A stretch of DNA of 64,000 nucleotides from Gramella sp. Hel_I_59 (GCF_006714895.1 NZ_VFME01000001.1:2418001-2482000); one strand, 5' to 3'; shown: positions 55,213-64,000, counted from the stretch's first letter. The notes: generated by a model from the sequence alone, not told the origin. Translations and numbers: made by a program.

Positions 55213-56487
55213 ATGGCTGTAGATTTACTACTAGGTCTTCAATGGGGTGACGAAGGAAAAGGCAAAATTGTCGATGTACTTACCTCCAAATACGATATCA
55301 TTGCCAGATTTCAGGGTGGTCCAAATGCAGGACATACTTTGGAGTTTGATGGACAAAAACACGTTTTACACACGATACCTTCAGGAATATTTCATGATGA
55401 TAGTATCAATCTTGTTGGAAACGGTGTAGTAATAGACCCGGTAATCTTTAAAAAGGAACTGGACAATCTAGCCAAACATGGAATAGACTATAAGTCTAAA
55501 CTATTAATCTCCAGAAAGGCGCATCTTATTCTTCCAACGCATAGATTGCTTGATGCTGCTTCTGAAGCTTCAAAAGGCAAAGCTAAGATTGGATCTACTT
55601 TAAAAGGAATTGGTCCAACCTATATGGACAAAACCGGTAGAAATGGATTACGTGTAGGAGATCTGGAAATGGCAGACTGGCAGGATCGCTATCGTGCACT
55701 TGCAGATAAGCATGAGAAGATGATCGCATTCTATGATGTGGATGTACAGTACGATCTTAAAGAACTTGAAAAAGAATTCCGTACTGCGATTGAAACTTTG
55801 AAAGAACTTACTTTTATCGACAGTGAAGATTACCTTCACAAGTCTATGAAAAATGGGAAAGCAATCCTTGCTGAAGGCGCCCAGGGCTCTTTGCTGGATA
55901 TTGATTTTGGAACATACCCATTTGTAACCTCTTCCAACACTACTGCCGCCGGTGCTTGTACCGGGCTTGGAGTAGCACCACGCGAGATCGGGGAAGCATT
56001 TGGAATATTTAAAGCTTATACCACTAGAGTTGGTAGTGGCCCATTCCCTACAGAACTTTTCGATGAGACCGGAGAAAAGATGGGACGAATAGGTAATGAA
56101 TTTGGAGCCACTACAGGACGTAAAAGAAGATGTGGATGGCTGGATCTGGTTGCATTGAAATACGCAGTTCAGGTAAATGGGATCACTCAGCTGATCATGA
56201 TGAAAGGTGACGTACTTAGTGGTTTTGATACTTTAAAGGTATGTACCGCTTATAAATATAAAGGTGAAACTATTGATCATCTACCTTTTAATATAGAACC
56301 TGAAAATCTTGAGCCGATCTATACCGAGATGAAAGGCTGGAAAGAAGATCTTACTAAAATGACAGATGCCAACACGCTCCCAAAAGAATTTAACGACTAC
56401 GTTGAATACCTTGAGCGAGAACTGGAAACACCAATTACCATTGTATCGGTAGGTCCAGACAGAAGTCAGACGATCCAAAGAAGCTAA
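55213..56487 (+). CDS. purA: Adenylosuccinate synthetase
   Basis: 424 residues. The GTP-binding motif is GDEGKGK at 12-18 and the signature GGPNAGHTLEF follows. The GPTYMDKTGRNGLRVGD region, the GAQGSLLDIDFGTYPFVTSS loop and the TTGRKRRCGW base-binding segment are all intact. It joins IMP and aspartate using GTP, the first committed step to AMP. It is followed by a terminator. Confidence 0.97.
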   Translation: MAVDLLLGLQWGDEGKGKIVDVLTSKYDIIARFQGGPNAGHTLEFDGQKHVLHTIPSGIFHDDSINLVGNGVVIDPVIFKKELDNLAKHGIDYKSKLLISRKAHLILPTHRLLDAASEASKGKAKIGSTLKGIGPTYMDKTGRNGLRVGDLEMADWQDRYRALADKHEKMIAFYDVDVQYDLKELEKEFRTAIETLKELTFIDSEDYLHKSMKNGKAILAEGAQGSLLDIDFGTYPFVTSSNTTAAGACTGLGVAPREIGEAFGIFKAYTTRVGSGPFPTELFDETGEKMGRIGNEFGATTGRKRRCGWLDLVALKYAVQVNGITQLIMMKGDVLSGFDTLKVCTAYKYKGETIDHLPFNIEPENLEPIYTEMKGWKEDLTKMTDANTLPKEFNDYVEYLERELETPITIVSVGPDRSQTIQRS

Positions 56488-56508
56488 AACCAAGTTATTT
56501 TATATTTC

Positions 56509-56534
56509 AAAAAGCCCCATTATGGGGCTTTTTT
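56509..56534 (+). terminator. Terminator after purA
   Basis: A 12-bp stem AAAAAGCCCCAT / ATGGGGCTTTTT around a single T, with further Ts. Its GCCCC core is the same as that of the ferritin-side terminator 270 bp away. Confidence 0.9.
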
Positions 56535-56782
56535 AATGAGTAATTTCTACAGGATACTTCTTGAAACGGCTCCATTCCACCATAGTATAATTTGATAATC
56601 TTGCTCATCAAGCCTATCCTAATTGTTCAACTACGGGTAGCTGAAAGCAAAGCTTAATTACTAAATTTAAAGGTTTATTTATTCAAGGATTTACTCAAAG
56701 CGGATAATATTATTCTCGAATCACTGCTATATTCGCTTATTTATAGACTTACTCAGATTACTAAATAAAATAATAGCATAAA
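56535..56782. other. AT-rich intergenic spacer between convergent genes
   Basis: No gene, RNA or repeat is recognised. A short minus-strand frame starting at the ATG at 56608 gives 33 codons (begins MSKIIKLYYGGMEPF) and runs through the purA terminator; it is too short and too odd to call. No promoter consensus stands out. Confidence 0.4.
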
Positions 56783-56807
56783 AAAAAGCCCCTAATTGGG
56801 GCTTTTT
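56783..56807 (-). terminator. Terminator of the ferritin-like operon
   Basis: Stem AAAAAGCCCC / GGGGCTTTTT with a TAATT loop, flanked by A and T runs, 24 bp beyond the stop of the 290-residue ferritin-like gene. Confidence 0.88.
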
Positions 56808-56830
56808 CTATTCGGTAGTATTGAATTAGT

Positions 56831-57703
56831 TTAGCTATCTGAGTCAGAATCTGAATCAGAATCTCCTGATACTATAAATAAACTTGCAATATTAGTAGCG
56901 GTCTCAGCATTAATTGGCTCATCAAACGCTTGAGAAACAGCTTCAGCTGCATCACCAACAAGTGGGGAATCTCCGTAATCGTACCCTACAAGATCAATAT
57001 CTGCCTGAGTTGTTACTTCTTCACCATCATATACAGCCTGAGTAGCTTCCGGCATACCTTCACCTCTGTTATTTAATGTAATCCAACCTTCAAGTCCACG
57101 AATTCTTCTAATTTCAGAAGCATGACGCGCTTCTACGGAGTGAATTTGAAGAGCTGGCTCTAAAAATGGAGTTCCCATAAGATTTGCAGCCTGCCCTTTG
57201 TAGGCTCTAACTCCAGTATCTTCGAAAGCCTGAGCTAACGCAAGTAATTGTGCATAAGCTGTAGCCTCTCCAATACCATTATCGTTAAAAGGATCAAAGG
57301 CGCCACCAGCCGTAAAGTCAAAGTTTGGCTTGGGCACTGGAGTTGCTCCAACTCCTTCTAATCCTGCCACTAGGAAATCCACGTGTGCCGACTCATGCTT
57401 AGAAATTTGCATATATACCGTTTCTGGTCTACCTGAAGGTAGCACACCCGATTCCAATGCTTTTAAATAAAATTCGGCTTCTAGATATTCCAAGGTTAAT
57501 GCTAATTGTAATGCATCTACCGCTGGATTTCCACTGTCCTGAAACATTGCATTAGCTTTTGTACTAGCCAATCCAAAAGGAACAGCAGCCATTGCCGCCT
57601 TCTTTCCGAAAGAACCTAGGGTACTAAACATCTCCCTACGTGAAGAAGATTTCGTCGTTAGTTTTTCAGATGAAAATTCATCCAATAATTTTATTATACT
57701 CAT
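56831..57703 (-). CDS. Tat-type ferritin-like domain protein with (Asp-Ser)n tail
   Basis: 290 residues. A Tat-like signal has SSRREMFSTLG followed by a hydrophobic stretch ending near STKANA. A ferritin-like four-helix bundle follows, with di-iron-type residues in LEYLEAEFY, KHESAHVDFL, AFEDTGVRAY and VEARHASEI. The family (ferritin-like/desiccation-related) is of unproved function. The last residues are a repeated Asp-Ser run. It is clearly paralogous to the gene 26 bp upstream and presumably co-transcribed with it. Confidence 0.85.
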   Translation of the reverse strand: MSIIKLLDEFSSEKLTTKSSSRREMFSTLGSFGKKAAMAAVPFGLASTKANAMFQDSGNPAVDALQLALTLEYLEAEFYLKALESGVLPSGRPETVYMQISKHESAHVDFLVAGLEGVGATPVPKPNFDFTAGGAFDPFNDNGIGEATAYAQLLALAQAFEDTGVRAYKGQAANLMGTPFLEPALQIHSVEARHASEIRRIRGLEGWITLNNRGEGMPEATQAVYDGEEVTTQADIDLVGYDYGDSPLVGDAAEAVSQAFDEPINAETATNIASLFIVSGDSDSDSDSDS

Positions 57704-57729
57704 AATGTTTTTTTTTAGATTTTAATAGA

Positions 57730-58545
57730 TTACGCTCCAGTCATTGGTTCAGGCAGCTCATTAGCTGTGAAATCAGTTACAATAAATCCACCTGCAATGT
57801 CAAATACTTCTGCTGGATCGTAAGCAAGATCTAAACCTGTATCTGTAGTAATAACGTCATCACCTGCGAAATCTGCAGAGTCTGGATTAATTAATGATCT
57901 AATAGCAGACGCGTGTCTAGCCTCTACTGATACAATTTTACCAGCTAATAATAGGTAAGCAGGATCAGCAATACGATCTCCAGCACCATTGTATGCTCCA
58001 ACTCCAGTATCCTCAAGTGCCATTGCAGTTGCTAGTACCTGATCTCTACTAGACAAATCAACAGAACTTAAATCAAATTCCAAATCCGGCAACATTGCCT
58101 CCGGAGTATCAACGGTTGCTGCGGCTATAGCTGTTCTAAAAAATTCTCTGTGTATAACTTCATGGTTGTAAAGATCATCCATTAGATCTTTTTCTTCTTG
58201 TGGAGCGCCTGCATAATAGTCACCACCTCTTACAGCAGTATAAAATGCAGCTTCCAATTGCTCTAAAGCATATGCGTAATTAAGAATACCCAAATCTCCG
58301 CTTCCTAGATCAAATACAGCGTCTACTGGTGGATCAACAGGTTCTGGATCTACTGGATCAACTGGATCTGGTCCTCCAACATCTCCGCCTGGGTTAAACA
58401 TATCATCATCGCTACATCCGTACAGTAAAAAGCTGGAACCGGCTATACCTAGACCACCTAATTTAATGAACTTCCTACGCGAATTCTTGTTCGAATTTTT
58501 CGGTGATGCATCAACTACATCTACCTTCACTAAGGGTTTTTTCAT
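57730..58545 (-). CDS. Tat lipoprotein-like ferritin-like domain protein
   Basis: 271 residues. A Tat signal SRRKFIKLGG is followed by a lipobox-like FLLYGC (Cys44), so it is probably an exported lipoprotein. A Pro/Asp/Val-rich linker at about 53-76 leads to a four-helix ferritin-like domain with LEQLEAAFY, NHEVIHREFF, ALEDTGVGAY and VEARHASAI, which would bind two metals. The folded cofactor-bearing state fits Tat export. It is the first gene of the pair; no clear TAnnTTTG element was found in the 110 bp before it. Confidence 0.86.
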   Translation of the reverse strand: MKKPLVKVDVVDASPKNSNKNSRRKFIKLGGLGIAGSSFLLYGCSDDDMFNPGGDVGGPDPVDPVDPEPVDPPVDAVFDLGSGDLGILNYAYALEQLEAAFYTAVRGGDYYAGAPQEEKDLMDDLYNHEVIHREFFRTAIAAATVDTPEAMLPDLEFDLSSVDLSSRDQVLATAMALEDTGVGAYNGAGDRIADPAYLLLAGKIVSVEARHASAIRSLINPDSADFAGDDVITTDTGLDLAYDPAEVFDIAGGFIVTDFTANELPEPMTGA

Positions 58546-58751
58546 GATTAAAATTTTAGTTTCTATGGAAACTTACGAAGGGAAAGCCAATTCAGTTTTA
58601 ATCCAATCGTTAAGATTATCTTAAATGCCAAAATTTTTTGATTTCATTAAGGATTATTGATCCTTTTAGGGAGTTTTATTATGATTAATTGGCATACCAG
58701 ATTTTCGCACATCACGTTTATGTATAAAATCAAGGACATTTTAATTTTAAG

Positions 58752-58759
58752 TACTTTTG
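58752..58759 (+). promoter_or_regulatory. TAnnTTTG promoter element of the OstA-like gene
   Basis: TACTTTTG is an exact match. It lies inside the longest open frame (from 58657), 14 bp before an in-frame TTG at 58774. It supports initiation at that TTG. Confidence 0.6.
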
Positions 58760-58773
58760 AAAAAAATATTGAA

Positions 58774-60564
58774 TTGCGACACTTCTTTAGCGTACTTCTT
58801 TGTGTGATTTTCATTCAGGTAGGAATGGCACAAAATAGTCAGGAAATTAACTACGAATCTGATAGAACTTTAAAAAACGAAGCCAGATATCCAGGCGCCT
58901 TAATTTTAAGTAAAATTGACAACCAGGTTTATTTTGATCACGATGGAATCGAAGTCTGGTGCGATAATGCTGTTTTTTATAAAGAAGCCAATTTCTTCAA
59001 GGCTTATGGTAATATTAGAATGCAGCAAGGTGACAGTGTAAGTATGACCAGCAACTATGCCGAATATAATGGTGATACCGAATTTGCCTTTGCCAGCGGA
59101 AAAGTATTAATGAAAAGACCTCAAACCACCCTTGAAACCGACAGTTTGTTCTTCGACAGACTAAAACAGGAAGCATATTACAGAAGTGGTGGTAAGGTTC
59201 GGGATACTGCGAGTGTACTTACCAGTAGGATTGGCCGCTATTACATGGAACAAAACAAATACAGTTTTGTTGATGAAGTAGTAGTCACTAACCCGGAATA
59301 TACTATAAACTCTGAACAACTTGATTTTTATTCTGAAAGTGGTTACGCTTATTTATATGGACCTTCAACGATCAAAAGTGAAACCAGTACGGTTTACTGC
59401 GAACGCGGATTTTACGATACCAGAGCAGATAATGGTTATTTCGTTAAAAACTCCAGGATAGATTATGAAAATCGAGTCCTCAAGGGTGACAGTCTGTATT
59501 TTGATCGTGAAACCAGTTTTGCTTCAGCCACAAATAATATACAGGTCATTGACACTATAAATCAAAGCAAAGTGACCGGTCATTATGCTGAAGTTTATAG
59601 AGATAAAGATTCTGTTTTTATAACCAAAAGAGCTCTTGCCGCGAGCTTACAGGAACGAGACACCTTGTTCATTCATAGTGATACCATTATGATCACTGGG
59701 AAACCAGAACATAGAATTATTCGTGGTTTTTATGACGTTCGGATTTTGAAAGAAGATCAAACCGGTGAAAATCCAATGAGCGGGCGTAGTGATTCTATAT
59801 ATTCAGATCAACAAAGCGGACTTTCGAAATTGATCAATCTTGGTCGTTTTGGTGATAAAAAACCTGTTTTATGGTCCGGACTCAATCAAATGAGTGGTGA
59901 TAGTATACACCTGCAATCTAATGCTGAATCTGAACAACTGGATAGCCTACTGGTATTTGACAATGCTTTTTTGATTCAGAAGGATACTATAGAAGGATAC
60001 AACCAATTAAAAGGAAAGATTCTTACCGGCTATTTTGAAGATAATGAACTAAGGGAAGTTATTATTGATAAGAACACTGAAACTCTCAATTATTTAAGAA
60101 ACGATGAGGGCGCCCTTATTTCGATTAATAAAACTCTTGCCAGTTATATACGCATTCTGTTTCAGGATCAGCAGATCGAATTCATAGATTATTTAAATGC
60201 TGTTCAGGGTAAAATGCCTCCAGAAGATGAAGTTCCTCAAAACCAAAGAACCTTAGCTGGTTTTAACTGGCGCGGTGATGAAAGAATTATTTCGAAAGAA
60301 GGATTGTTTGAAGGAAAACCTGTACCAGAACTTACCAAGATCAAAGGTATCGAAATGCCTGAAGCTCCTGAGGAATTTTTTGAAGAACGCGAAGAAGACG
60401 ACCTCCTACTAGATCAAAATTCCAGACTTAAACCAGAAATTCTAAAGAATAGAGCTAAAGATTCTCTGAAGTATAAAAACGAAAAGGTTCAGGATTCACT
60501 TAAGGACGCTATTGAACCAATTGCAAAACCTGTTAAGGACACTCTAACTGGCAACCAGGAATGA
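58774..60564 (+). CDS. OstA-like (LptA/LptD-related) envelope protein
   Basis: 596 residues from the TTG at 58774, which opens a good signal peptide (RHFFSVLLCVIFIQVGMAQ). Further-upstream ATGs at 58657, 58681 and 58720 would bury it behind a non-signal extension and would precede the promoter element. The body is a long beta-jellyroll repeat (YKEANFFKAYGNIRMQQGD, SNYAEYNGDTEFAFASGKV) like OstA/LptA proteins that carry lipopolysaccharide across the periplasm. The C-terminal 60 residues are charged. The aminotransferase ATG overlaps the stop (ATGA). Confidence 0.82.
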   Translation: MRHFFSVLLCVIFIQVGMAQNSQEINYESDRTLKNEARYPGALILSKIDNQVYFDHDGIEVWCDNAVFYKEANFFKAYGNIRMQQGDSVSMTSNYAEYNGDTEFAFASGKVLMKRPQTTLETDSLFFDRLKQEAYYRSGGKVRDTASVLTSRIGRYYMEQNKYSFVDEVVVTNPEYTINSEQLDFYSESGYAYLYGPSTIKSETSTVYCERGFYDTRADNGYFVKNSRIDYENRVLKGDSLYFDRETSFASATNNIQVIDTINQSKVTGHYAEVYRDKDSVFITKRALAASLQERDTLFIHSDTIMITGKPEHRIIRGFYDVRILKEDQTGENPMSGRSDSIYSDQQSGLSKLINLGRFGDKKPVLWSGLNQMSGDSIHLQSNAESEQLDSLLVFDNAFLIQKDTIEGYNQLKGKILTGYFEDNELREVIIDKNTETLNYLRNDEGALISINKTLASYIRILFQDQQIEFIDYLNAVQGKMPPEDEVPQNQRTLAGFNWRGDERIISKEGLFEGKPVPELTKIKGIEMPEAPEEFFEEREEDDLLLDQNSRLKPEILKNRAKDSLKYKNEKVQDSLKDAIEPIAKPVKDTLTGNQE

Positions 60565-61760
60565 AGGAAGATTTTTTAAAGTTTCAGGCTCAAACCACTC
60601 CTCACCCACTGGCATTAGAAGTAGAAAGTGCTACCGGTAGTTATATAAAGACAAGTGATAGCAAAGAATACCTTGATTTCGTTGCTGGCGTATCTGCCTG
60701 TACTCTTGGTCACTCGCATCCTGCAGTGGTAAATGCTATCAAGGAGCAGGCTGAAAAGTATCTGCATGTAATGGTTTATGGCGAATATGCACAGGCTCCT
60801 GCAGTAGAGCTTAGTAAATTGCTTGCTGAGAACTTACCTGGTTCGCTATCTAAAACCTATCTCGTAAATAGCGGAACTGAGGCGATCGAAGGTGCACTGA
60901 AACTGGCCAGAAGGGCTACTGGAAGAACAGGGATCATTGCTGCAAGGCACGCCTATCATGGTAATACGATGGGCTCCTTAAGTCTGATGGATTTTGAAGA
61001 AAGGGTAAAGGTTTTCAAACCTTTAATAGGAGATGTTTCATTTATAGAATTCAACTCCACGGAAGATCTATCAAATATCAACGAACATACAGCGTGCGTA
61101 ATTCTGGAGACAATCCAGGGTGGTGCTGGTTTTATTCAGCCGGTAGATGATTATCTACTCAAAGTAAAAAAACGTTGTGAAGAAGTAGGCGCATTACTTA
61201 TTCTGGATGAGATACAACCTGGTTTTGGAAGGACCGGTAAATTATTTGGTTTCGAGAATTTCGGACTTGTTCCTGATATCCTGGTAATGGGAAAAGGAAT
61301 GGGTGGCGGATTACCAATTGGAGCTTTTACAGCTTCAGAAGAGGTCATGGATCTACTTATGGACAATCCAAAACTTGGACATATCACAACATTTGGTGGC
61401 AATCCTTTAATTGCTTCAGCAGCACTTGCTACTTTAAAAGAGCTTCTTAGCACAAACCTTATTTCTGAAACACTACAAAAAGAAAAGTTCTTCAGAAAAC
61501 ATTTACAACATCCGCTTATTGAAGAAGTTAGAGGAAAAGGCTTAATGCTGGCAATTATATTAAAGTCTGCCGAAATTGCAGACCAGCTGGTGCTTAGAGC
61601 TAAAGATGAACAATTGATCTTATTCTGGTTATTGTTCGAAAAGCGAGCCGTAAGGATCACTCCGCCCCTGACAATATCTTCTGAAGAAATTTTGAAAGGA
61701 TGTGGCATTATTGTTGACATACTGGAAGAGTTAAATAGTAATATTGAAGCTGTTAATTAA
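60561..61760 (+). CDS. Class III PLP-dependent aminotransferase
   Basis: 399 residues. The PLP lysine is Lys245 in LVMGKGMGGGLPIGAF. Asp216 lies in ILDEIQPGFGRTGKLF. The SGTEAIEGALKLAR and RHAYHGNTMGSLSLM segments are typical of acetylornithine/ornithine/4-aminobutyrate aminotransferases. The reaction cannot be narrowed from sequence alone; no arginine or ornithine genes are nearby. It is coupled to the OstA-like gene by a 4-base overlap, a pairing without an obvious metabolic reason. Confidence 0.9.
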   Translation: MKEDFLKFQAQTTPHPLALEVESATGSYIKTSDSKEYLDFVAGVSACTLGHSHPAVVNAIKEQAEKYLHVMVYGEYAQAPAVELSKLLAENLPGSLSKTYLVNSGTEAIEGALKLARRATGRTGIIAARHAYHGNTMGSLSLMDFEERVKVFKPLIGDVSFIEFNSTEDLSNINEHTACVILETIQGGAGFIQPVDDYLLKVKKRCEEVGALLILDEIQPGFGRTGKLFGFENFGLVPDILVMGKGMGGGLPIGAFTASEEVMDLLMDNPKLGHITTFGGNPLIASAALATLKELLSTNLISETLQKEKFFRKHLQHPLIEEVRGKGLMLAIILKSAEIADQLVLRAKDEQLILFWLLFEKRAVRITPPLTISSEEILKGCGIIVDILEELNSNIEAVN

Positions 61761-61848
61761 TTTGTTAACAACAATGCAAGCGGGCGTACCTATTGCCCTT
61801 ATTCCTTTTTAACTTTAATAACAGTAGAAATCCCATAATCACTCTCTT

Positions 61849-63246
61849 ATGCAATTGAGCCATAACGAAGAAGATAATTTCTCTCTTGATCGCTTCGAAT
61901 CCATGCTAAAGACCAATGACGTTCTTTTCTTCGATTCAAACGAATTTGAGAATATCATCAACCATTACATGGAGAATGGCAAGATAGCTCTTGCTAAAAA
62001 AGCGGTGAAATTGGGTCTCGCCCAGCATCCTACTTCAGTAAATCTAAGATTATACAAAGTTGAGATCCTGGTTTTTGAAGATAAACTGGATCTTGCAGAC
62101 AGCATACTTAATGAGCTGAAGAATCTGGAATCTTCCAACGAGGAGATCTACATTCAAAAGGCTCAGATCTATTCTAAGCGAGATATGCATGCTGAAGCAA
62201 TTACCATGCTGGAAGCAGCTTTGGAGATCACGCTTGAAGATGCAGAAATATTTTCGCTCATTGGGATGGAATATCTCTTTCTCGAGGATTTTGAGAATGC
62301 GAAATATAGCTTTATGAAATGCCTTGAGGCAGATGATGAGGATTATTCTGCTCTTTACAATATCATGTATTGCTTCGATTTTCTTGAACAGAAAGAGGAG
62401 GCTATTGATTACCTGAATCTATATCTGGACAAACACCCGTATTGCGAAGTAGCCTGGCACCAGGTTGGAAAGCAATATTTCGACCTGAAGAACTACACTA
62501 AAGCACTGGCAGCTTTTGATTTTGCCATTATTAGTGATGACAGGTTCGTGGGAGCTTACCTGGAAAAAGGAAAGGTTCTTGAGAAATTAAAACGTTACAA
62601 TGAGGCCATCGAAAACTATAATATTACTCTGGAACTCGATGATCCTACATCTTTCGCATATTTAAGAATTGGTAAATGCTTCGAAAAACTTGGTTGTGAT
62701 GATTTCGCGATCAAAAACTATGAGCAAACCGTGCACGAAGATCCTTTACTCGATAAGGGCTGGATCGCGATTACCGACTTCTATATCAAAAAATTGAACT
62801 TCCCAAAGGCTTTATATTATATCAATAAAGCAATCAACATAGACGAGGAAAATGTTCTTTACTGGAAGCGCTACGCAAAGATCAACAGTAGGCTGAATTT
62901 CCCGGAAGAAGCTGAGCAAGGCTATAAAAAAAGTCTTGAGTTGGGGAATTACGAATTAGAGACCTGGATTAGAAGATGTGATATCCTGATTGGACTGGGA
63001 GAATATGAAACTGCAATTTCCAGCATGATGCAGGCTCTGGAATTTTACCCGGGTACTGCGGAAGTCGAATATCGTCTCGCCGGTTTATATTTTAATACAA
63101 ACAATGGAGATAAAGGTTATTTTCATTTGAATAATGCCTTGAAAACCGACTCAGAATATTACATCATCATAGAAGAACTTTTCCCGAATATTTTCGAGCG
63201 AAAAAGCATCAAACAAATTATAAATTCCTTCGTAAAGCTCTCTTAG
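61849..63246 (+). CDS. Tetratricopeptide repeat protein
   Basis: 465 residues, almost entirely TPR-like helix pairs from about 45 to 440 (AWHQVGKQYFDLKNYTKALA, GAYLEKGKVLEKLKRYNEAI). There is no signal peptide or membrane helix, so it is probably a cytosolic scaffold. No enzymatic domain is seen. It is a single gene upstream of DUF368; a near-consensus TAACTTTA lies at 61810-61817. Function unknown. Confidence 0.85.
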   Translation: MQLSHNEEDNFSLDRFESMLKTNDVLFFDSNEFENIINHYMENGKIALAKKAVKLGLAQHPTSVNLRLYKVEILVFEDKLDLADSILNELKNLESSNEEIYIQKAQIYSKRDMHAEAITMLEAALEITLEDAEIFSLIGMEYLFLEDFENAKYSFMKCLEADDEDYSALYNIMYCFDFLEQKEEAIDYLNLYLDKHPYCEVAWHQVGKQYFDLKNYTKALAAFDFAIISDDRFVGAYLEKGKVLEKLKRYNEAIENYNITLELDDPTSFAYLRIGKCFEKLGCDDFAIKNYEQTVHEDPLLDKGWIAITDFYIKKLNFPKALYYINKAINIDEENVLYWKRYAKINSRLNFPEEAEQGYKKSLELGNYELETWIRRCDILIGLGEYETAISSMMQALEFYPGTAEVEYRLAGLYFNTNNGDKGYFHLNNALKTDSEYYIIIEELFPNIFERKSIKQIINSFVKLS

Positions 63247-63255
63247 TAATTTTGC

Positions 63256-63263
63256 TACCTTTG
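63256..63263 (+). promoter_or_regulatory. TAnnTTTG promoter element of the DUF368 gene
   Basis: TACCTTTG is an exact -7 match, 22 bp before the ATG at 63286. Confidence 0.6.
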
Positions 63264-63285
63264 AGCAAAATCATAAAATTCTAAG

Positions 63286-64000
63286 ATGCAACGCAGTTTA
63301 GTGGACTATCTAAAGATAAGCCTTAAAGGAATGGCTATGGGAGCCGCAGATGTTGTTCCCGGAGTCTCCGGCGGTACTATCGCATTTATTTCAGGTATAT
63401 ATGAAGAGTTGATCACCACCATTAGTGGAGTGAATCTTGGATTGCTTTCCACCTGGAAGGCAGACGGCTTTAAGGCCATGTGGGAAGAGCTGAATGGTAA
63501 TTTCATTGTAGCTCTTTTTGCAGGTATTCTCGTTAGCATATTTAGTGTGATGCGTGTAGCAAATTACTTGCTCGAGAATCATCCGGTTCTAATCTGGTCC
63601 TTTTTCTTTGGACTCGTGGTTGCCAGTATATGGTTTGTAGGTAAACAAATCCCAAAGTGGACCTGGAAGATCGTTTTAGCGCTGGTAATTGGTGCAGGGG
63701 TTGCGTTCTATATCGTTAGCCTGCCGCCACTTTCCGCCAGTAATTCCTATTTATTTTTATTCTTTGCCGGAGCACTTGCCGTTTGCGCAATGATCCTGCC
63801 TGGAATTTCTGGGGCTTTTATTCTGGTATTGCTAGGTGCTTATAAGTCGATTACAGAAGCAGCACATGATTTTGATCTGAAGACTATAGGTATTGTAGGT
63901 GTTGGAGCAGTTTTTGGATTGCTTACTTTTTCAAAGATCCTGAAATGGTTATTCGTTCATTACAGTAGTATTACTCTTGCGGTTCTTACCGGATTTATCG
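63286..64000 (+). CDS. DUF368/PopT-type polyprenyl-phosphate transporter (partial, cut by window end)
   Basis: The first 238 codons are present and the frame is open at the window end. The start MQRSLVDYLKISLKGMAMG leads to GAADVVPGVSGGTIAFISG, the DUF368 signature, repeated as ILPGISGAFILVLLG near residue 170, an internal repeat typical of the family. Several membrane helices are present. DUF368 proteins (PopT) were recently shown to recycle undecaprenyl phosphate across the inner membrane, supporting cell-wall and glycan synthesis. The rest lies outside the window. Confidence 0.9.
   Translation, partial: MQRSLVDYLKISLKGMAMGAADVVPGVSGGTIAFISGIYEELITTISGVNLGLLSTWKADGFKAMWEELNGNFIVALFAGILVSIFSVMRVANYLLENHPVLIWSFFFGLVVASIWFVGKQIPKWTWKIVLALVIGAGVAFYIVSLPPLSASNSYLFLFFAGALAVCAMILPGISGAFILVLLGAYKSITEAAHDFDLKTIGIVGVGAVFGLLTFSKILKWLFVHYSSITLAVLTGFI

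Noticed and set aside
56606..56608. Minus-strand small ORF beginning at 56608
   Set aside because: 33 codons that read through the purA terminator, with no promoter and no recognisable family.
56831..56880. Repetitive GAATCAGAATCT-like DNA as a CRISPR or tandem repeat array
   Set aside because: It is a short Asp-Ser codon run at the end of a ferritin-like gene, with no spacers.

Overview
The window is a 64 kb piece of an AT-rich Bacteroidota chromosome, almost certainly a (probably marine) member of the Flavobacteriaceae. The evidence is several TAnnTTTG promoter elements with short leaders and few Shine-Dalgarno sites, a GldI gliding lipoprotein, a PorP/SprF (type IX secretion family) remnant, DUF5683 and OstA-like proteins, a ParA-ParB-DUF5683-DapB-LepB run, and a methylmalonyl-CoA mutase pair next to udk and a DivIC-like gene. 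A Gramella/Christiangramia-like genus is my guess from gene content; the genus is not resolved here. Coding density is high, and most of the window is conserved core chromosome.

Region 1 (1-9984) is the main accessory-looking block and appears to be a polysaccharide locus. It holds a Wzx/MOP-type flippase and a GT4 glycosyltransferase on +. A tightly coupled minus-strand operon follows (1028-aa GT-C-like membrane protein, invasin-type Ig protein, membrane-anchored GH5-like hydrolase), then a response-regulator receiver domain fused to a GT2 glycosyltransferase. The three plus-strand genes share an AAAACCAC leader just before their start codons. I consider this block the best candidate for an undescribed system.

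Region 2 (9985-14760) holds a decayed PorP/SprF C-terminus, an MscS channel, and a two-gene signalling unit in which an RsbQ/KAI2-like alpha/beta hydrolase is joined stop-to-start to a PAS hybrid histidine kinase. A tRNA-Pro with its own terminator follows.

Region 3 (14871-30412) is metabolic and housekeeping. It contains a PQQ sugar dehydrogenase with a lipoprotein cytochrome c; udk, divIC-like, mutA, mutB and a dienoyl-CoA-reductase-like SDR; an M16 protease; and parA, parB, DUF5683, dapB, lepB and a WbqC-like gene. Region 4 (30407-36624, minus) holds an EEP phosphatase/nuclease-like gene, two rhomboids, mutL, a small membrane protein, ribH and a TPR protein. Region 5 (36772-45915) holds recF with a lipoprotein and DciA-like gene, ndk, a PhoD-like phosphatase, nrnA, gldI, a cyclophilin-FKBP fusion, pepD and DUF3810.

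Region 6 (46000-56487) has two amidohydrolase-family genes (three modules, only one with the HxH metal motif), a SpoU methyltransferase, a CAAX-type M48 protease, relA/spoT, a Fur-family gene and purA. Region 7 (56488-64000) has two Tat-type ferritin-like paralogues on minus, an OstA-like gene, a class III aminotransferase, a TPR gene and the start of a DUF368 (PopT-type) gene cut by the window end. No CRISPR array, prophage, complete insertion sequence or replication origin was seen.
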